Shown in pieces: positions 52,364 to 59,693 of a stretch of DNA of 64,000 nt; position 1 is the first letter of the stretch; each line of letters starts with the position of its first letter. Where the stretch lies: positions 108,908 to 172,907 of the forward strand of contig DATENU010000012.1 of the NCBI GenBank assembly GCA_035274845.1. Direction: 5' to 3'. The translations under genes and the position numbers were made by a program. The notes beneath the pieces were generated by a model. It made no database searches. It was not told where the DNA came from and was given only the letters and a program-made list of their open reading frames with translations. This stretch comes from Chthoniobacterales bacterium (GTDB lineage Bacteria > Verrucomicrobiota > Verrucomicrobiia > Chthoniobacterales > UBA10450).

Positions 52364-52966
52364 ATGACCAGGATCGTTCATCCATCGTCACTCGCTTCGC
52401 GTCTCACTTTTATCGGTGCAATAATGGTCGCCATTGGTCTGGCTATCGGCCTCATTTTCTGGAGCCACGCCCAGGAAATGAAAATCAGTGAAAGGCTCCA
52501 CCCGCTCGAGGTCCCGGTGCCGCCCGACCGGGATCTTCGCCGATTGCTGAGTCAGGAACAATATCACGTCACCCGCGAAAACGGGACGGAAACCGCGTTT
52601 CGAAATTCCTACTGGGACGAAACTCACCCCGGCATTTACGTTGACATCATCACCAATGAGCCGCTCTTCTCTTCCACCGACAAGTTCGACAGCGGCATCG
52701 GCTGGCCCAGTTTCACCAAGCCAATCGCGCCCGAACACGTCGTCGAGAAAGTCGATCAAAGCTACGGCATGACCCGCACCGAGGTGCGCGCCAAAAAAAG
52801 CGATTCGCATCTCGGGCATGTTTTTAATGATGGCCCGCCGCCGACCAACTTGCGTTACCAGGTGAATTCAGCCGCGCTCCGCTTTATTCCGCTGGAAAAG
52901 CTGAAGGAGGAAGGCTACGGCGAATATCTCCCGCTCTTTCAGCAAGCGACGCCGGCTGGAAAATAG
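52364..52966 (+). CDS. Membrane-anchored MsrB-like protein without cysteines
   Basis: A 200-residue protein with an N-terminal anchor (about 14-35, [20 protein letters not shown]) and an MsrB/SelR fold: [52 protein letters not shown] and [13 protein letters not shown]. Functional MsrB enzymes use a nucleophilic Cys in 'RYCINS'; here it is Q166 (RYQVNS). The common Cys in 'SGCGWPSF' is I112. There is no Cys anywhere in the protein, so methionine-sulfoxide reduction by the known mechanism looks impossible. It may bind sulfoxides or be a scaffold. The start at 52364 precedes the anchor. Confidence 0.8.
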   Translation: MTRIVHPSSLASRLTFIGAIMVAIGLAIGLIFWSHAQEMKISERLHPLEVPVPPDRDLRRLLSQEQYHVTRENGTETAFRNSYWDETHPGIYVDIITNEPLFSSTDKFDSGIGWPSFTKPIAPEHVVEKVDQSYGMTRTEVRAKKSDSHLGHVFNDGPPPTNLRYQVNSAALRFIPLEKLKEEGYGEYLPLFQQATPAGK

Positions 52967-52967
52967 C

Positions 52968-53056
52968 CTGGAGACGGCTCGCCATCGAGCCGTTCGGAGT
53001 ACGCGCCGCCCGCAGCCTTGATTCCCCTGCCCGGCACGATGGCGTGCCGGCTCCAG
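52968..53056. repeat. Double-hairpin repeat, family D, copy D1
   Basis: The outer arms (CTGGAGACGGCTCGCC... and ...GGCGTGCCGGCTCCAG) are inverted copies of each other, and each arm itself folds (GGCTCGCCATCGAGCC; GGCACGATGGCGTGCC). It starts 2 bp after the stop of the MsrB-like gene. A related copy is at 63236-63384. Confidence 0.7.
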
Positions 53057-53058
53057 CG

Positions 53059-55014
53059 TCACTTTCCTAGAATGTCTTCAAATCGCGAATCGCCGCGCAA
53101 CGGATCCCATTCGGGCTCGACTCGCAACGTGCCGGGCGTCGGGCCATTCGGGACCTTGATTAATTCCGCGAGCAATTGCAGCGCGCGATCCAGTTCGCCT
53201 GAGTGCGCGTAGATCACCGCCAGCTTTGTGGCGATGAGCGGCCCGTCGAACGCGTCTTTCGAAATCGGGAGCAATTCAGTCGCCCGCCGGCCAGCGGCGA
53301 TCGCCTCCTGGTAATTGCCGCGCATCGCCAGGACCAGGCCGAGCATCGCGATGACTTTCACGTCGTCATGCGCTTTCGCGAGATCCTCCTCCACGATTTG
53401 TTGCACGGAGGCAAAGGCGCTCTCGGCCCCGGCCGCATTCCCGCGAGCCCGCTCGATCAGCCCTTCATACCAACTCTTTGGAAATGTGTACCCGTCCAAA
53501 ATGCTCGCGGACCCGCCGACGCCGATATCGTTAAGCCGGGCGTACCGCGATTTCCTCAGCCAGCGCTCAGCCTCATCGTAATCCCGCGCTGAAAGATAAA
53601 CGCGAACCGCGATGTTCGTTACGCCGCCGCCCGGATCGAAATCGGGCGGAATGGAACAGAGGACCGTGCAGAGCGGCTCAAGGTTCCCCTGGGTTCTAAA
53701 GGCAATTGCCGCTTGCGCCAAAGTAAACAAATGCGCATCCGCATTTGCCTCCTTCCCAATCGCAAATCCTCGCGTCGACTCTTCGCTCCGGCCCACGCAG
53801 GCGTAAGTCTCCGCCAGGTTCCAGAGCACCGAAGCATTACGCGGATCGAGTTCCTTGGCCTTTTCGAAATTGGAAATCGCGTCGTCCCACCGGCCCTGGC
53901 GACGATCGATAGCCGCGGCCGCATCCCAGGCTTCGGCGTCGTTGGGCGCCGCCGCGTGCGCAATGGCCAGCTCCGTCCGCGCCAGCTCATAGTCGCGGTA
54001 GCCGTAATAATAATAGTAGGCCATCGCCAGGCGGACATCGCTCGAGTCCGGTTGCAGCCGCAACGCCGTGTCGGCGGCAAGCTTTGCCTGCGTCAGGCGT
54101 TGCCGGCTTCGGTCGTACCCGAACCAGAAAAGCTCCGCGTGAAACCGCGAGGTGAGACAATGGGCGAGCGCGAAATGCGGATCGCGCGCCACGGCTTCTT
54201 CGAGCAACTTCAAGGCGCGCTCGCCATTTTCGCGCGGATCGCCGGACCCGCTCCAGCGAAAAAGGTCGCGGGCCCGCAAAAACAAATCGTAAGCCTCGAG
54301 ATCGCTTGTCGGATGGGTTTGCAGGCGGACTTTTTCTTCTGGCGAAAGATTGGCGCGCAAGGCGAAAGCGATGCGCCGCGCCAGCTCAGTCTGAAGCGCA
54401 AACAGATCGGTGATCTCGCGGTCGAAGGTATCGTTCCAGACGTGGAGATCAGTCCGGGCATCGATGAATTGCGCATTGATCCGCACCCGGTTCGCCTCCC
54501 GCCGCACTGTTCCCTCGAGGATATAGGCGACCCCGAGCGCTTCACCGATTTCGCGAATGTTGCGCGTGCCGGTCCGATACTGGCGCACCGAAGTGCGGCT
54601 GATCACCTTCAGATCCGCCACCTTCGCGAGATTGGAGAGAATGTCGTCCTGAATTCCATCCGCAAAGTAGGTGTTCTGCTGGTCGTCGCTGAGATTTTCG
54701 AATGGCAGAACGGCGATGCTTTTTTCCGGAGGCGGAGACTTCGCGACCGGCATCGCGTCTTTCGCCGGCTCGATCTCTTCGGTCCGGATAATGCCGGCCG
54801 GCGTCAAATCGAACAACCAGGACAACAGCAGCGCCACGGGCAAGCCGAGGGCGAGCCCTATAATAATGAGCCGAACGATCCAGGCCGGAATCTCAAGAAA
54901 CGGAAAGACCTGCGTCGCGATCTGGATCAGCAGCCAGGCCAGGACCGCGTAGGCCACCGCGACGCGATAGACCTTGCGCCGCTTGAGTTCGGAAAAAAAC
55001 TTTCTGGCATTCAT
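53059..55014 (-). CDS. TolB-like/TPR membrane protein
   Basis: A 651-residue protein. Two membrane helices lie near the N-terminus (about 15-35 and 45-68: AVAYAVLAWLLIQIATQVF, LIIIGLALGLPVALLLSWLF). A TolB-like domain (about 95-215) has KSIAVLPFENLSDDQQNTYF, ADGIQDDILSNLAKVADLKV, and YILEGTVRREANRVRI. Many TPR units cover about 230-640, for example NASVLWNLAETYACVGRSEE. This architecture is usually found after adenylate cyclase or winged-helix domains as a signalling or scaffold module; here the N-terminus is a membrane anchor instead. Function unknown. Confidence 0.82.
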   Translation of the reverse strand: MNARKFFSELKRRKVYRVAVAYAVLAWLLIQIATQVFPFLEIPAWIVRLIIIGLALGLPVALLLSWLFDLTPAGIIRTEEIEPAKDAMPVAKSPPPEKSIAVLPFENLSDDQQNTYFADGIQDDILSNLAKVADLKVISRTSVRQYRTGTRNIREIGEALGVAYILEGTVRREANRVRINAQFIDARTDLHVWNDTFDREITDLFALQTELARRIAFALRANLSPEEKVRLQTHPTSDLEAYDLFLRARDLFRWSGSGDPRENGERALKLLEEAVARDPHFALAHCLTSRFHAELFWFGYDRSRQRLTQAKLAADTALRLQPDSSDVRLAMAYYYYYGYRDYELARTELAIAHAAAPNDAEAWDAAAAIDRRQGRWDDAISNFEKAKELDPRNASVLWNLAETYACVGRSEESTRGFAIGKEANADAHLFTLAQAAIAFRTQGNLEPLCTVLCSIPPDFDPGGGVTNIAVRVYLSARDYDEAERWLRKSRYARLNDIGVGGSASILDGYTFPKSWYEGLIERARGNAAGAESAFASVQQIVEEDLAKAHDDVKVIAMLGLVLAMRGNYQEAIAAGRRATELLPISKDAFDGPLIATKLAVIYAHSGELDRALQLLAELIKVPNGPTPGTLRVEPEWDPLRGDSRFEDILGK

Positions 55015-55038
55015 TCCCTCGGCAATCGCTTTTAGAAT

Positions 55039-55100
55039 GTAGAGGCGCTTGTGCCAAGCGCCTGTTCAATTACTTAGGCGCCTGGCCCAAGCGCCTCTAC
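55039..55100. repeat. Hairpin repeat, family E
   Basis: GTAGAGGCGCTTG (55039-55051) and CAAGCGCCTCTAC (55088-55100) are perfect 13-bp complements, with a loop holding further GGCGC words. It lies in the divergent gap between the TolB/TPR gene and rarD, just before the rarD start. Confidence 0.7.
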
Positions 55101-55110
55101 AATCTCACCG

Positions 55111-56058
55111 ATGTCTTCTCCAACTAATGCCGGCGCAGCGCGCGAAGACCGGTCCGGACTCATCGCCGGCATCGCGGCCTTCGGCGCCTGGGGATTCATT
55201 CCGGTCTACTGGAAGCTTTTCACCAGCCTCTCGGCCTCCGAAATCCTGGCGCACCGCTTCGTTTGGACGACCGGTTTCCTCGTCGGATTGCTGAGTTGGC
55301 AAGGGCGTTGGCCTGAGGTTCGCGAGGCCATTCGATCGCGCCGGGCGCTGTTATACTGCCTCGCCAGCGGCCTCGCCATCTCCGTGAACTGGTTTTGCTT
55401 CATCTGGGCGGTGAACGTCGGACGCGTCATCGAAACGAGCCTCGGATATTTCATGACGCCGCTCATGAATGTCCTCCTGGGTGCGACGTTTCTGCGCGAG
55501 CGGCTCACCCGCCCGCAACTGATCTCGGTCCTGCTGGCGCTCGTCGGAGTCCTGAATCTCACGCTGGGCTACGGCCGCTTTCCCTGGCTCGCGCTCACCC
55601 TCTGCGTTTCGTTCGGCCTTTATGGATTGCTTCGAAAAAAATCCGGTGTGCGCCCGATCCCGGGCTTGTTTCTCGAAACGACCCTGCTTACTCCCGTCGC
55701 CGCGGCGTGGTTGCTTTACCTCCAATTTGCCGGCCATTCCGCGTTCAGCTCCAACGGTTGGTCGATGGCGGCGCTCCTCGTCAGCACCGGCATCGTCACC
55801 GGGGTCCCGCTGGTCTGGTTTGGCCATGCCGCTCGCCATCTCCGGCTCACCACCCTCGGCTTTCTCCAATACCTGGCGCCAAGCTTCAGCTTTTTCCTGG
55901 GCGTTTTCCTGTATCACGAACCTTTCACCCGGGCGCATCTGATCACGTTCACCTTCATCTGGGTCGCCCTGATCATATTTACCGCCGAAGCCATCTGGCG
56001 CTGGCGCTCCGACCGCGCAGAACCAATCGCCGAACCGGTAGCCCGCGCCGCGCATTAG
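55111..56058 (+). CDS. rarD: EamA-family transporter RarD
   Basis: A 315-residue membrane protein with ten helices of the DMT superfamily. The start is typical of RarD (GLIAGIAAFGAWGFIPVYWKLF), and residues such as EILAHRFVWTTGFL and SLGYFMTPLMNVLLGA fit the family. RarD proteins are linked to chloramphenicol sensitivity, but the true substrate is unknown. The stop codon TAG overlaps the left arm of a double-hairpin repeat. Confidence 0.88.
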   Translation: MSSPTNAGAAREDRSGLIAGIAAFGAWGFIPVYWKLFTSLSASEILAHRFVWTTGFLVGLLSWQGRWPEVREAIRSRRALLYCLASGLAISVNWFCFIWAVNVGRVIETSLGYFMTPLMNVLLGATFLRERLTRPQLISVLLALVGVLNLTLGYGRFPWLALTLCVSFGLYGLLRKKSGVRPIPGLFLETTLLTPVAAAWLLYLQFAGHSAFSSNGWSMAALLVSTGIVTGVPLVWFGHAARHLRLTTLGFLQYLAPSFSFFLGVFLYHEPFTRAHLITFTFIWVALIIFTAEAIWRWRSDRAEPIAEPVARAAH

Positions 56059-56166
56059 GTGGATCGCGCGCTACGTCGCGCGATTTTTGGCGCGTTTAAC
56101 TCTTTTCAGCAGCGAATTTCCACAGTGACGCTGCACTCATCGAGCGACGTAGCGCTCGATCCACCT
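56057..56166. repeat. Double-hairpin repeat, family F
   Basis: The left arm AGGTGGATCGCGCGCTACGT... (56057-56084) and the right arm ...ACGTAGCGCTCGATCCACCT (56139-56166) are complementary at 26 of 28 positions. Each arm contains an inner palindrome. The repeat spans the whole gap after rarD and contains its stop codon's last two bases. Confidence 0.75.
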
Positions 56167-56213
56167 TGCCCTACCAATTACGGCCGTCCGCGATTACCGT
56201 AGACGCCGCAGCC

Positions 56214-56735
56214 ATGACTGAAGACGATTTCCAATATGCGATCGAAAACACGCGCGTCATCGTGGCGCCGCAACAGCAGATCGCCAGCTTTGGCAGCACC
56301 AGTTTCCGGTTCTACCTGATCTCGGAATTGATGGATCGAGTGAACGAAATCCGGGTGCGCGACGGACGGATCCACGCCGAGCGTCCGCAGATTCTCACTC
56401 CCGACCATTACTGCCGGCTGCTCCTGGAAGGGTTTGGCGAAAAGGCCGAAAAATATGTCGAGCAACTCCGGGAACGCACCCGCAACATGGCGGTGCTCCG
56501 CTACGGATTTCAATTCCGCAAGACCGATGTCGTGGAAAACACCGTCCGCGACAGCATGGATGCAGTCGTCGAACGAACGAGGCGGCAGATCGAACATTCC
56601 AACGAACCGCTCAGCGCCGTCATCCAGGGCGTGGACGATGCCTGGGAAGTTTGCTTGCTGAAATTCACAATCGATCTCATCGAACGCTCCAGCGGCGGAA
56701 ACATGGGCGATTTCCGCCGGCGCGGGCTGGTTTGA
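56214..56735 (+). CDS. Conserved hypothetical protein
   Basis: A 173-residue soluble protein that I do not recognise. Features are an N-terminal TEDDFQYAIENTRVIVAPQQQI, a central FYLISELMDRVNEIRVRDGR and a helical C-terminal half (EKAEKYVEQLRERTRNMAVL, then VRDSMDAVVERTRRQIEHSN). There is no membrane segment. The start at 56214 begins at the first ATG that gives a normal-looking N-terminus; an upstream in-frame option at 56166 lies in the repeat region. Taxon-restricted family likely. Confidence 0.6.
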   Translation: MTEDDFQYAIENTRVIVAPQQQIASFGSTSFRFYLISELMDRVNEIRVRDGRIHAERPQILTPDHYCRLLLEGFGEKAEKYVEQLRERTRNMAVLRYGFQFRKTDVVENTVRDSMDAVVERTRRQIEHSNEPLSAVIQGVDDAWEVCLLKFTIDLIERSSGGNMGDFRRRGLV

Positions 56736-56752
56736 CCGCGCGGTTTCTAAGA

Positions 56753-56843
56753 CAAGGAGCGGCGGTTTGAAACCGCCGTCTGGAATTAGCAGACAGCGTC
56801 GCTTGCCTTATGGGGTCGGCGGTGAAGACACCGCCGCTCCTTG
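56753..56843. repeat. Double-hairpin repeat, family G
   Basis: The left arm CAAGGAGCGGCGGTTTGAAA plus CCGCCG and the right arm CGGCGGTGAAGACACCGCCG plus CTCCTTG are complementary to each other over about 26 bases. Each arm also forms its own hairpin (CGGCGGT...ACCGCCG). It fills the convergent gap between the hypothetical gene and the glycosyltransferase gene. Confidence 0.75.
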
Positions 56844-56877
56844 AAGCCGATCGCGACTTACGCGGGATAGTCCGCCC

Positions 56878-57576
56878 CTACAGTTTTCGATACCGCCGCA
56901 TCAGCTTGAAAAAGCGGAGGGTGTCTCGCACCGGATGAATGCTGCTGACTTCGTCGGAATATACCGTGGTGATGGGCACCGATTCGATCCGGCAGCCTTT
57001 GCGACTGGCGATGATCAGCATTTCGGTCTCGTAGTCGAAGCGATCCGCGCCACCCAGTAATTCCGGAATGACACTGCGGTGCACCATCCGAAACCCGCAT
57101 TGCGTATCCGGAACATCCTGCCCGCAAACCCGGCTGATCTTGCGGCTCATGTATCGATTGACCGCGCGACGCAACCGCGGCATGTCGCGCACGTCGTTCA
57201 TCCGCGTCCCAATCAGGAGTCCGGCGGACGTGGCCGCGGCCGCGGCCAGGAACCGTTCGATTTCCTCGGGTAAATGCTGGCCGTCCCCGTCCAGGATCAT
57301 CACATATTCGTATCCACGCTCGAGCCAGTGGCGCAGGCCGGTCTTGATCGACTCGCCCTTGCCGCGGTTCTGCTCGTGCACAATGACTTGGGCGCCGCTG
57401 GCCCGCGCGTTTTCCGCGGTCGCATCCGGGGAGCCGTCATCCACCACCAGGACTTGATCGAGTTGCGCCAGGGTTCGCCGGGCTACGTCACCGACGTGCT
57501 TCTCTTCCAGGTAAGCGGGAATGATCGCCGCGACCGTGGTCCGATTGATGGCAACGCCTTCCGAAAGCGCCGCCAT
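56878..57576 (-). CDS. Family 2 glycosyltransferase (dolichyl-phosphate mannose synthase-like)
   Basis: A 232-residue GT-A enzyme. It has AIIPAYLEEKHVGDVARR at the start, the nucleotide-binding VVDDGSPD, NRGKGESIKTGL, the metal-binding ILDGDGQHLPEEI, and the acceptor region QCGFRMVHRSVI. It lacks C-terminal membrane helices, as in soluble DPM-type enzymes. It probably transfers a sugar to a polyprenyl phosphate for envelope glycans. It lies 2 bp after lipA and is probably co-transcribed with it, which has no obvious metabolic logic. Confidence 0.85.
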   Translation of the reverse strand: MAALSEGVAINRTTVAAIIPAYLEEKHVGDVARRTLAQLDQVLVVDDGSPDATAENARASGAQVIVHEQNRGKGESIKTGLRHWLERGYEYVMILDGDGQHLPEEIERFLAAAAATSAGLLIGTRMNDVRDMPRLRRAVNRYMSRKISRVCGQDVPDTQCGFRMVHRSVIPELLGGADRFDYETEMLIIASRKGCRIESVPITTVYSDEVSSIHPVRDTLRFFKLMRRYRKL

Positions 57577-57578
57577 TT

Positions 57579-58466
57579 TCAGCGAACGACCGGGTGGAAA
57601 TCGGCCGCGTGATACGAGCTGCGGACGAGCGGACCCGAAGCGACGTGCGCGAACCCTTTGGCGCGCGCGATTTCACCGTAAGCCTCAAAGCGCTCCGGGG
57701 AAACGAACTCGACCACCGGGAGATGCTGCGGAGTCGGGCGGAGGTATTGGCCAAGAGTGAGCACCTGGCAGCCGATCTCGCGCAAATCGTCCATCGTTTC
57801 GAAAAGCTCCGGCTCCCGTTCGCCGAGGCCAAGCATCACTCCGCTTTTCGTCACGATCTTCGGCGCAAGCTCCTTCGCTTTTCGCAACACCTCGAGCGAC
57901 GTCCGATATTTTGCCCGCGAACGCACCACCGGCGTCAGCCGTTCCACCGTCTCCAGGTTATGATTGAAAATATCCGGACCGGCCTCGAGCACGGTCTGGA
58001 TCGGCTCGCCCTCAGCATGAAAATCGGGGACCAGCACTTCGACAATCACCGACGCGTCCATCTCGCGGATCGCCTGGATCGTCCGCGCGAAATGGTTCGC
58101 GCCGCCATCCTTCAGATCGTCCCGAGCCACGGCGGTAATCACGACATGCTTCAAACCCATCCGCCGCACGGCCTCCGCGACACGCGCCGGTTCGTCCTCT
58201 TCGAGCGCAAACGGCTTCGCGGTGGTCACCGCGCAAAAGCCGCAGGCGCGGGTGCAACGGTCGCCGGCGATCATCATGGTCGCGGTCCCCTGGCTCCAGC
58301 ACTCCCAGCGATTCGGGCACTGCGCGCTTTCGCAGACGGTATGAAGACGCAAATCGGAAATCAGCGCCTTGGTCGAAAAGAAGACCGGGTTCGACGGCAA
58401 GCGCACCTTGATCCAGGGCGGCTTTTGCGCCTGGTGCAGGGCCGGATCGATCTTCGCGCAGGACAT
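57579..58466 (-). CDS. lipA: Lipoyl synthase
   Basis: A 295-residue radical SAM enzyme that inserts two sulfurs into octanoyl groups on lipoyl domains. The auxiliary 4Fe-4S cluster motif is C45, C50 and C56 (CESAQCPNRWEC). The radical SAM motif is C71, C75 and C78 (CTRACGFC). The closing Ser is in LVRSSYHA. The length is normal. It is followed directly by the glycosyltransferase gene and preceded by a family-C repeat at its 5' end. Confidence 0.96.
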   Translation of the reverse strand: MSCAKIDPALHQAQKPPWIKVRLPSNPVFFSTKALISDLRLHTVCESAQCPNRWECWSQGTATMMIAGDRCTRACGFCAVTTAKPFALEEDEPARVAEAVRRMGLKHVVITAVARDDLKDGGANHFARTIQAIREMDASVIVEVLVPDFHAEGEPIQTVLEAGPDIFNHNLETVERLTPVVRSRAKYRTSLEVLRKAKELAPKIVTKSGVMLGLGEREPELFETMDDLREIGCQVLTLGQYLRPTPQHLPVVEFVSPERFEAYGEIARAKGFAHVASGPLVRSSYHAADFHPVVR

Positions 58467-58478
58467 GGGGAAAGAAAG

Positions 58479-58553
58479 AGTGACATGTGACGAGTGACAA
58501 GTGACAAGTTCGACTCTCGCCGCGTCCCCTCACGTCACATGTCACACGTCACT
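58479..58553. repeat. Repeat, family C (GTGACAAGT type), copy C1
   Basis: The core GTGACAAGTGACAAGTTCGA (from 58494), then CTCTCGCCGCGTCCCCTCAC, then TCACATGTCACACGTCACT. The arms are complementary (GTGACATGTGACGAGTGAC versus GTCACACGTCACT-like words). Over 60 bp it differs at one position from copy C2 at 59001-59060. Confidence 0.75.
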
Positions 58554-58612
58554 TTCTTCAAAGCCTTGTCCCGTCCCGAGGTAGCGGGGCTGCGAGTCGA
58601 GGGTGGTTGAAC

Positions 58613-58921
58613 TCAACGACAATTTCCGGGTCGATGAAAGGTAATCGGCGTCTTTACCGGACTCCGCGTATGGGGCTTAAAGCGCCATTTCCGAAAGGCA
58701 GCAAGGGCCTCCGCGTCACAACGAGGATATCCGGTGCTCTCCAACATGCGGGCGGACGTGACCTTTCCTGTATTGTAGTCGACGTCCATCAAGACGAGGC
58801 CACTGCCATGTCCGTAATCAGCCGGTAGAATTTTAGGGAACTTCGCGGATGGCTGCCCGTATGCCGACGCGCCAAGAATTATCGCCAGGATGATTGAGAT
58901 GAGTTTTGACGCTGCGTTCAT
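58613..58921 (-). CDS. Exported TonB C-terminal-domain-like protein
   Basis: A 102-residue protein with a signal peptide (about 1-22, LISIILAIILGASAYGQ) and a small domain typical of TonB C-termini: VDYNTGKVTSARMLESTGY, then CDAEALAAFRKWRFKP and the closing TPITF. It lacks the membrane-spanning and proline-rich parts of TonB, so it is a stand-alone domain. It may interact with envelope partners. It is flanked on both sides by near-identical family-C repeats. Confidence 0.75.
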   Translation of the reverse strand: MNAASKLISIILAIILGASAYGQPSAKFPKILPADYGHGSGLVLMDVDYNTGKVTSARMLESTGYPRCDAEALAAFRKWRFKPHTRSPVKTPITFHRPGNCR

Positions 58922-59000
58922 GAGTGGGGCTCTCTAATCCATCTGGGGAAAACGACGAATGATCGCAGGCCGGCGAGTTGGTGGCAACGGCGCTCTGATT

Positions 59001-59069
59001 GTGACAAGTGACAAGTTCGACTCTCGCCGCGTCCCCTCACTTCACATGTCACACGTCACTCGTCACTTC
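59001..59069. repeat. Repeat, family C, copy C2
   Basis: Starts GTGACAAGTGACAAGTTCGA and has the same core as C1, with one base changed in 60. Followed by an extra CGTCACTTCA. It lies between the TonB-like gene and recR, near the recR 3' end. Confidence 0.75.
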
Positions 59070-59071
59070 AT

Positions 59072-59677
59072 TCAAAGCTTCGTTCGCCCGGACAAAGCTT
59101 GATACAGCGTCAACTCATCCGCGGACTCCAATCCCCCGCCCGCGGGAAGACCGTGCGCAATCCGGGTCAACGTTACCGGAAACGGCTTGAGCAATTCGAC
59201 CAGGTAATTTGTCGTCGCTTCGCCTTCCACATCGGCGGACAGGGCCAGGATGATCTCCGAGAATTTTTCAGCTTCCACCCGGGCCAGCAATTCCTTGATC
59301 CGCAAATCGTCCGGACCGACATGGTCGAGCGGAGAAATCCGCCCGCCCAGCGCGTGGTAGCGCCCCCGAAACGCGCTCGTTTTTTCGAGCGGAAGAATAT
59401 CCGTCGCCTGTTCCACGACACAAAGCAGGTCCGCCGCGCGGGTTGTGTCCGAGCAAATCCCGCACACTTCTTCCATGGTGAAAAATCCGCAGCGCGGACA
59501 GGGGCGGACCGTTTCCCGGGTCGTGGCGATCGCGCTCGAAATCTTTTCCGGCTGATCGCCACGCGCCTGGACAATCCAGAGCGCGATGCGTTCCGCGGAG
59601 CGCGGACCGATTCCCGGCATTTGCCGGAGCTGCGCGATCAAATCCCGGATCGCCGAGGGATATTCGGTCTTCCTCAA
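59072..59677 (-). CDS. recR: Recombination protein RecR
   Basis: A 201-residue protein of the RecFOR pathway, which loads RecA at gaps. It has a helix-hairpin-helix near MPGIGPRSAERIALW, a zinc finger C60, C63, C72 and C75 (CPRCGFFTMEEVCGIC), and a Toprim domain (about 83-180) with CVVEQATDILPLE and YHALGGRISPLDHVGPDDL. The length is normal. It follows the cyclase-like gene by 16 bp on the same strand and is part of the clpX-like/cyclase-like/recR operon. Confidence 0.95.
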   Translation of the reverse strand: MRKTEYPSAIRDLIAQLRQMPGIGPRSAERIALWIVQARGDQPEKISSAIATTRETVRPCPRCGFFTMEEVCGICSDTTRAADLLCVVEQATDILPLEKTSAFRGRYHALGGRISPLDHVGPDDLRIKELLARVEAEKFSEIILALSADVEGEATTNYLVELLKPFPVTLTRIAHGLPAGGGLESADELTLYQALSGRTKL

Positions 59678-59693
59678 GGGCGGAGAAAAAACC

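Noticed and set aside
58479-59069. CRISPR-like spacing of the family-C repeats
   Set aside because: Only two full copies 507 bp apart with a gene between, and no regular spacers or cas genes.
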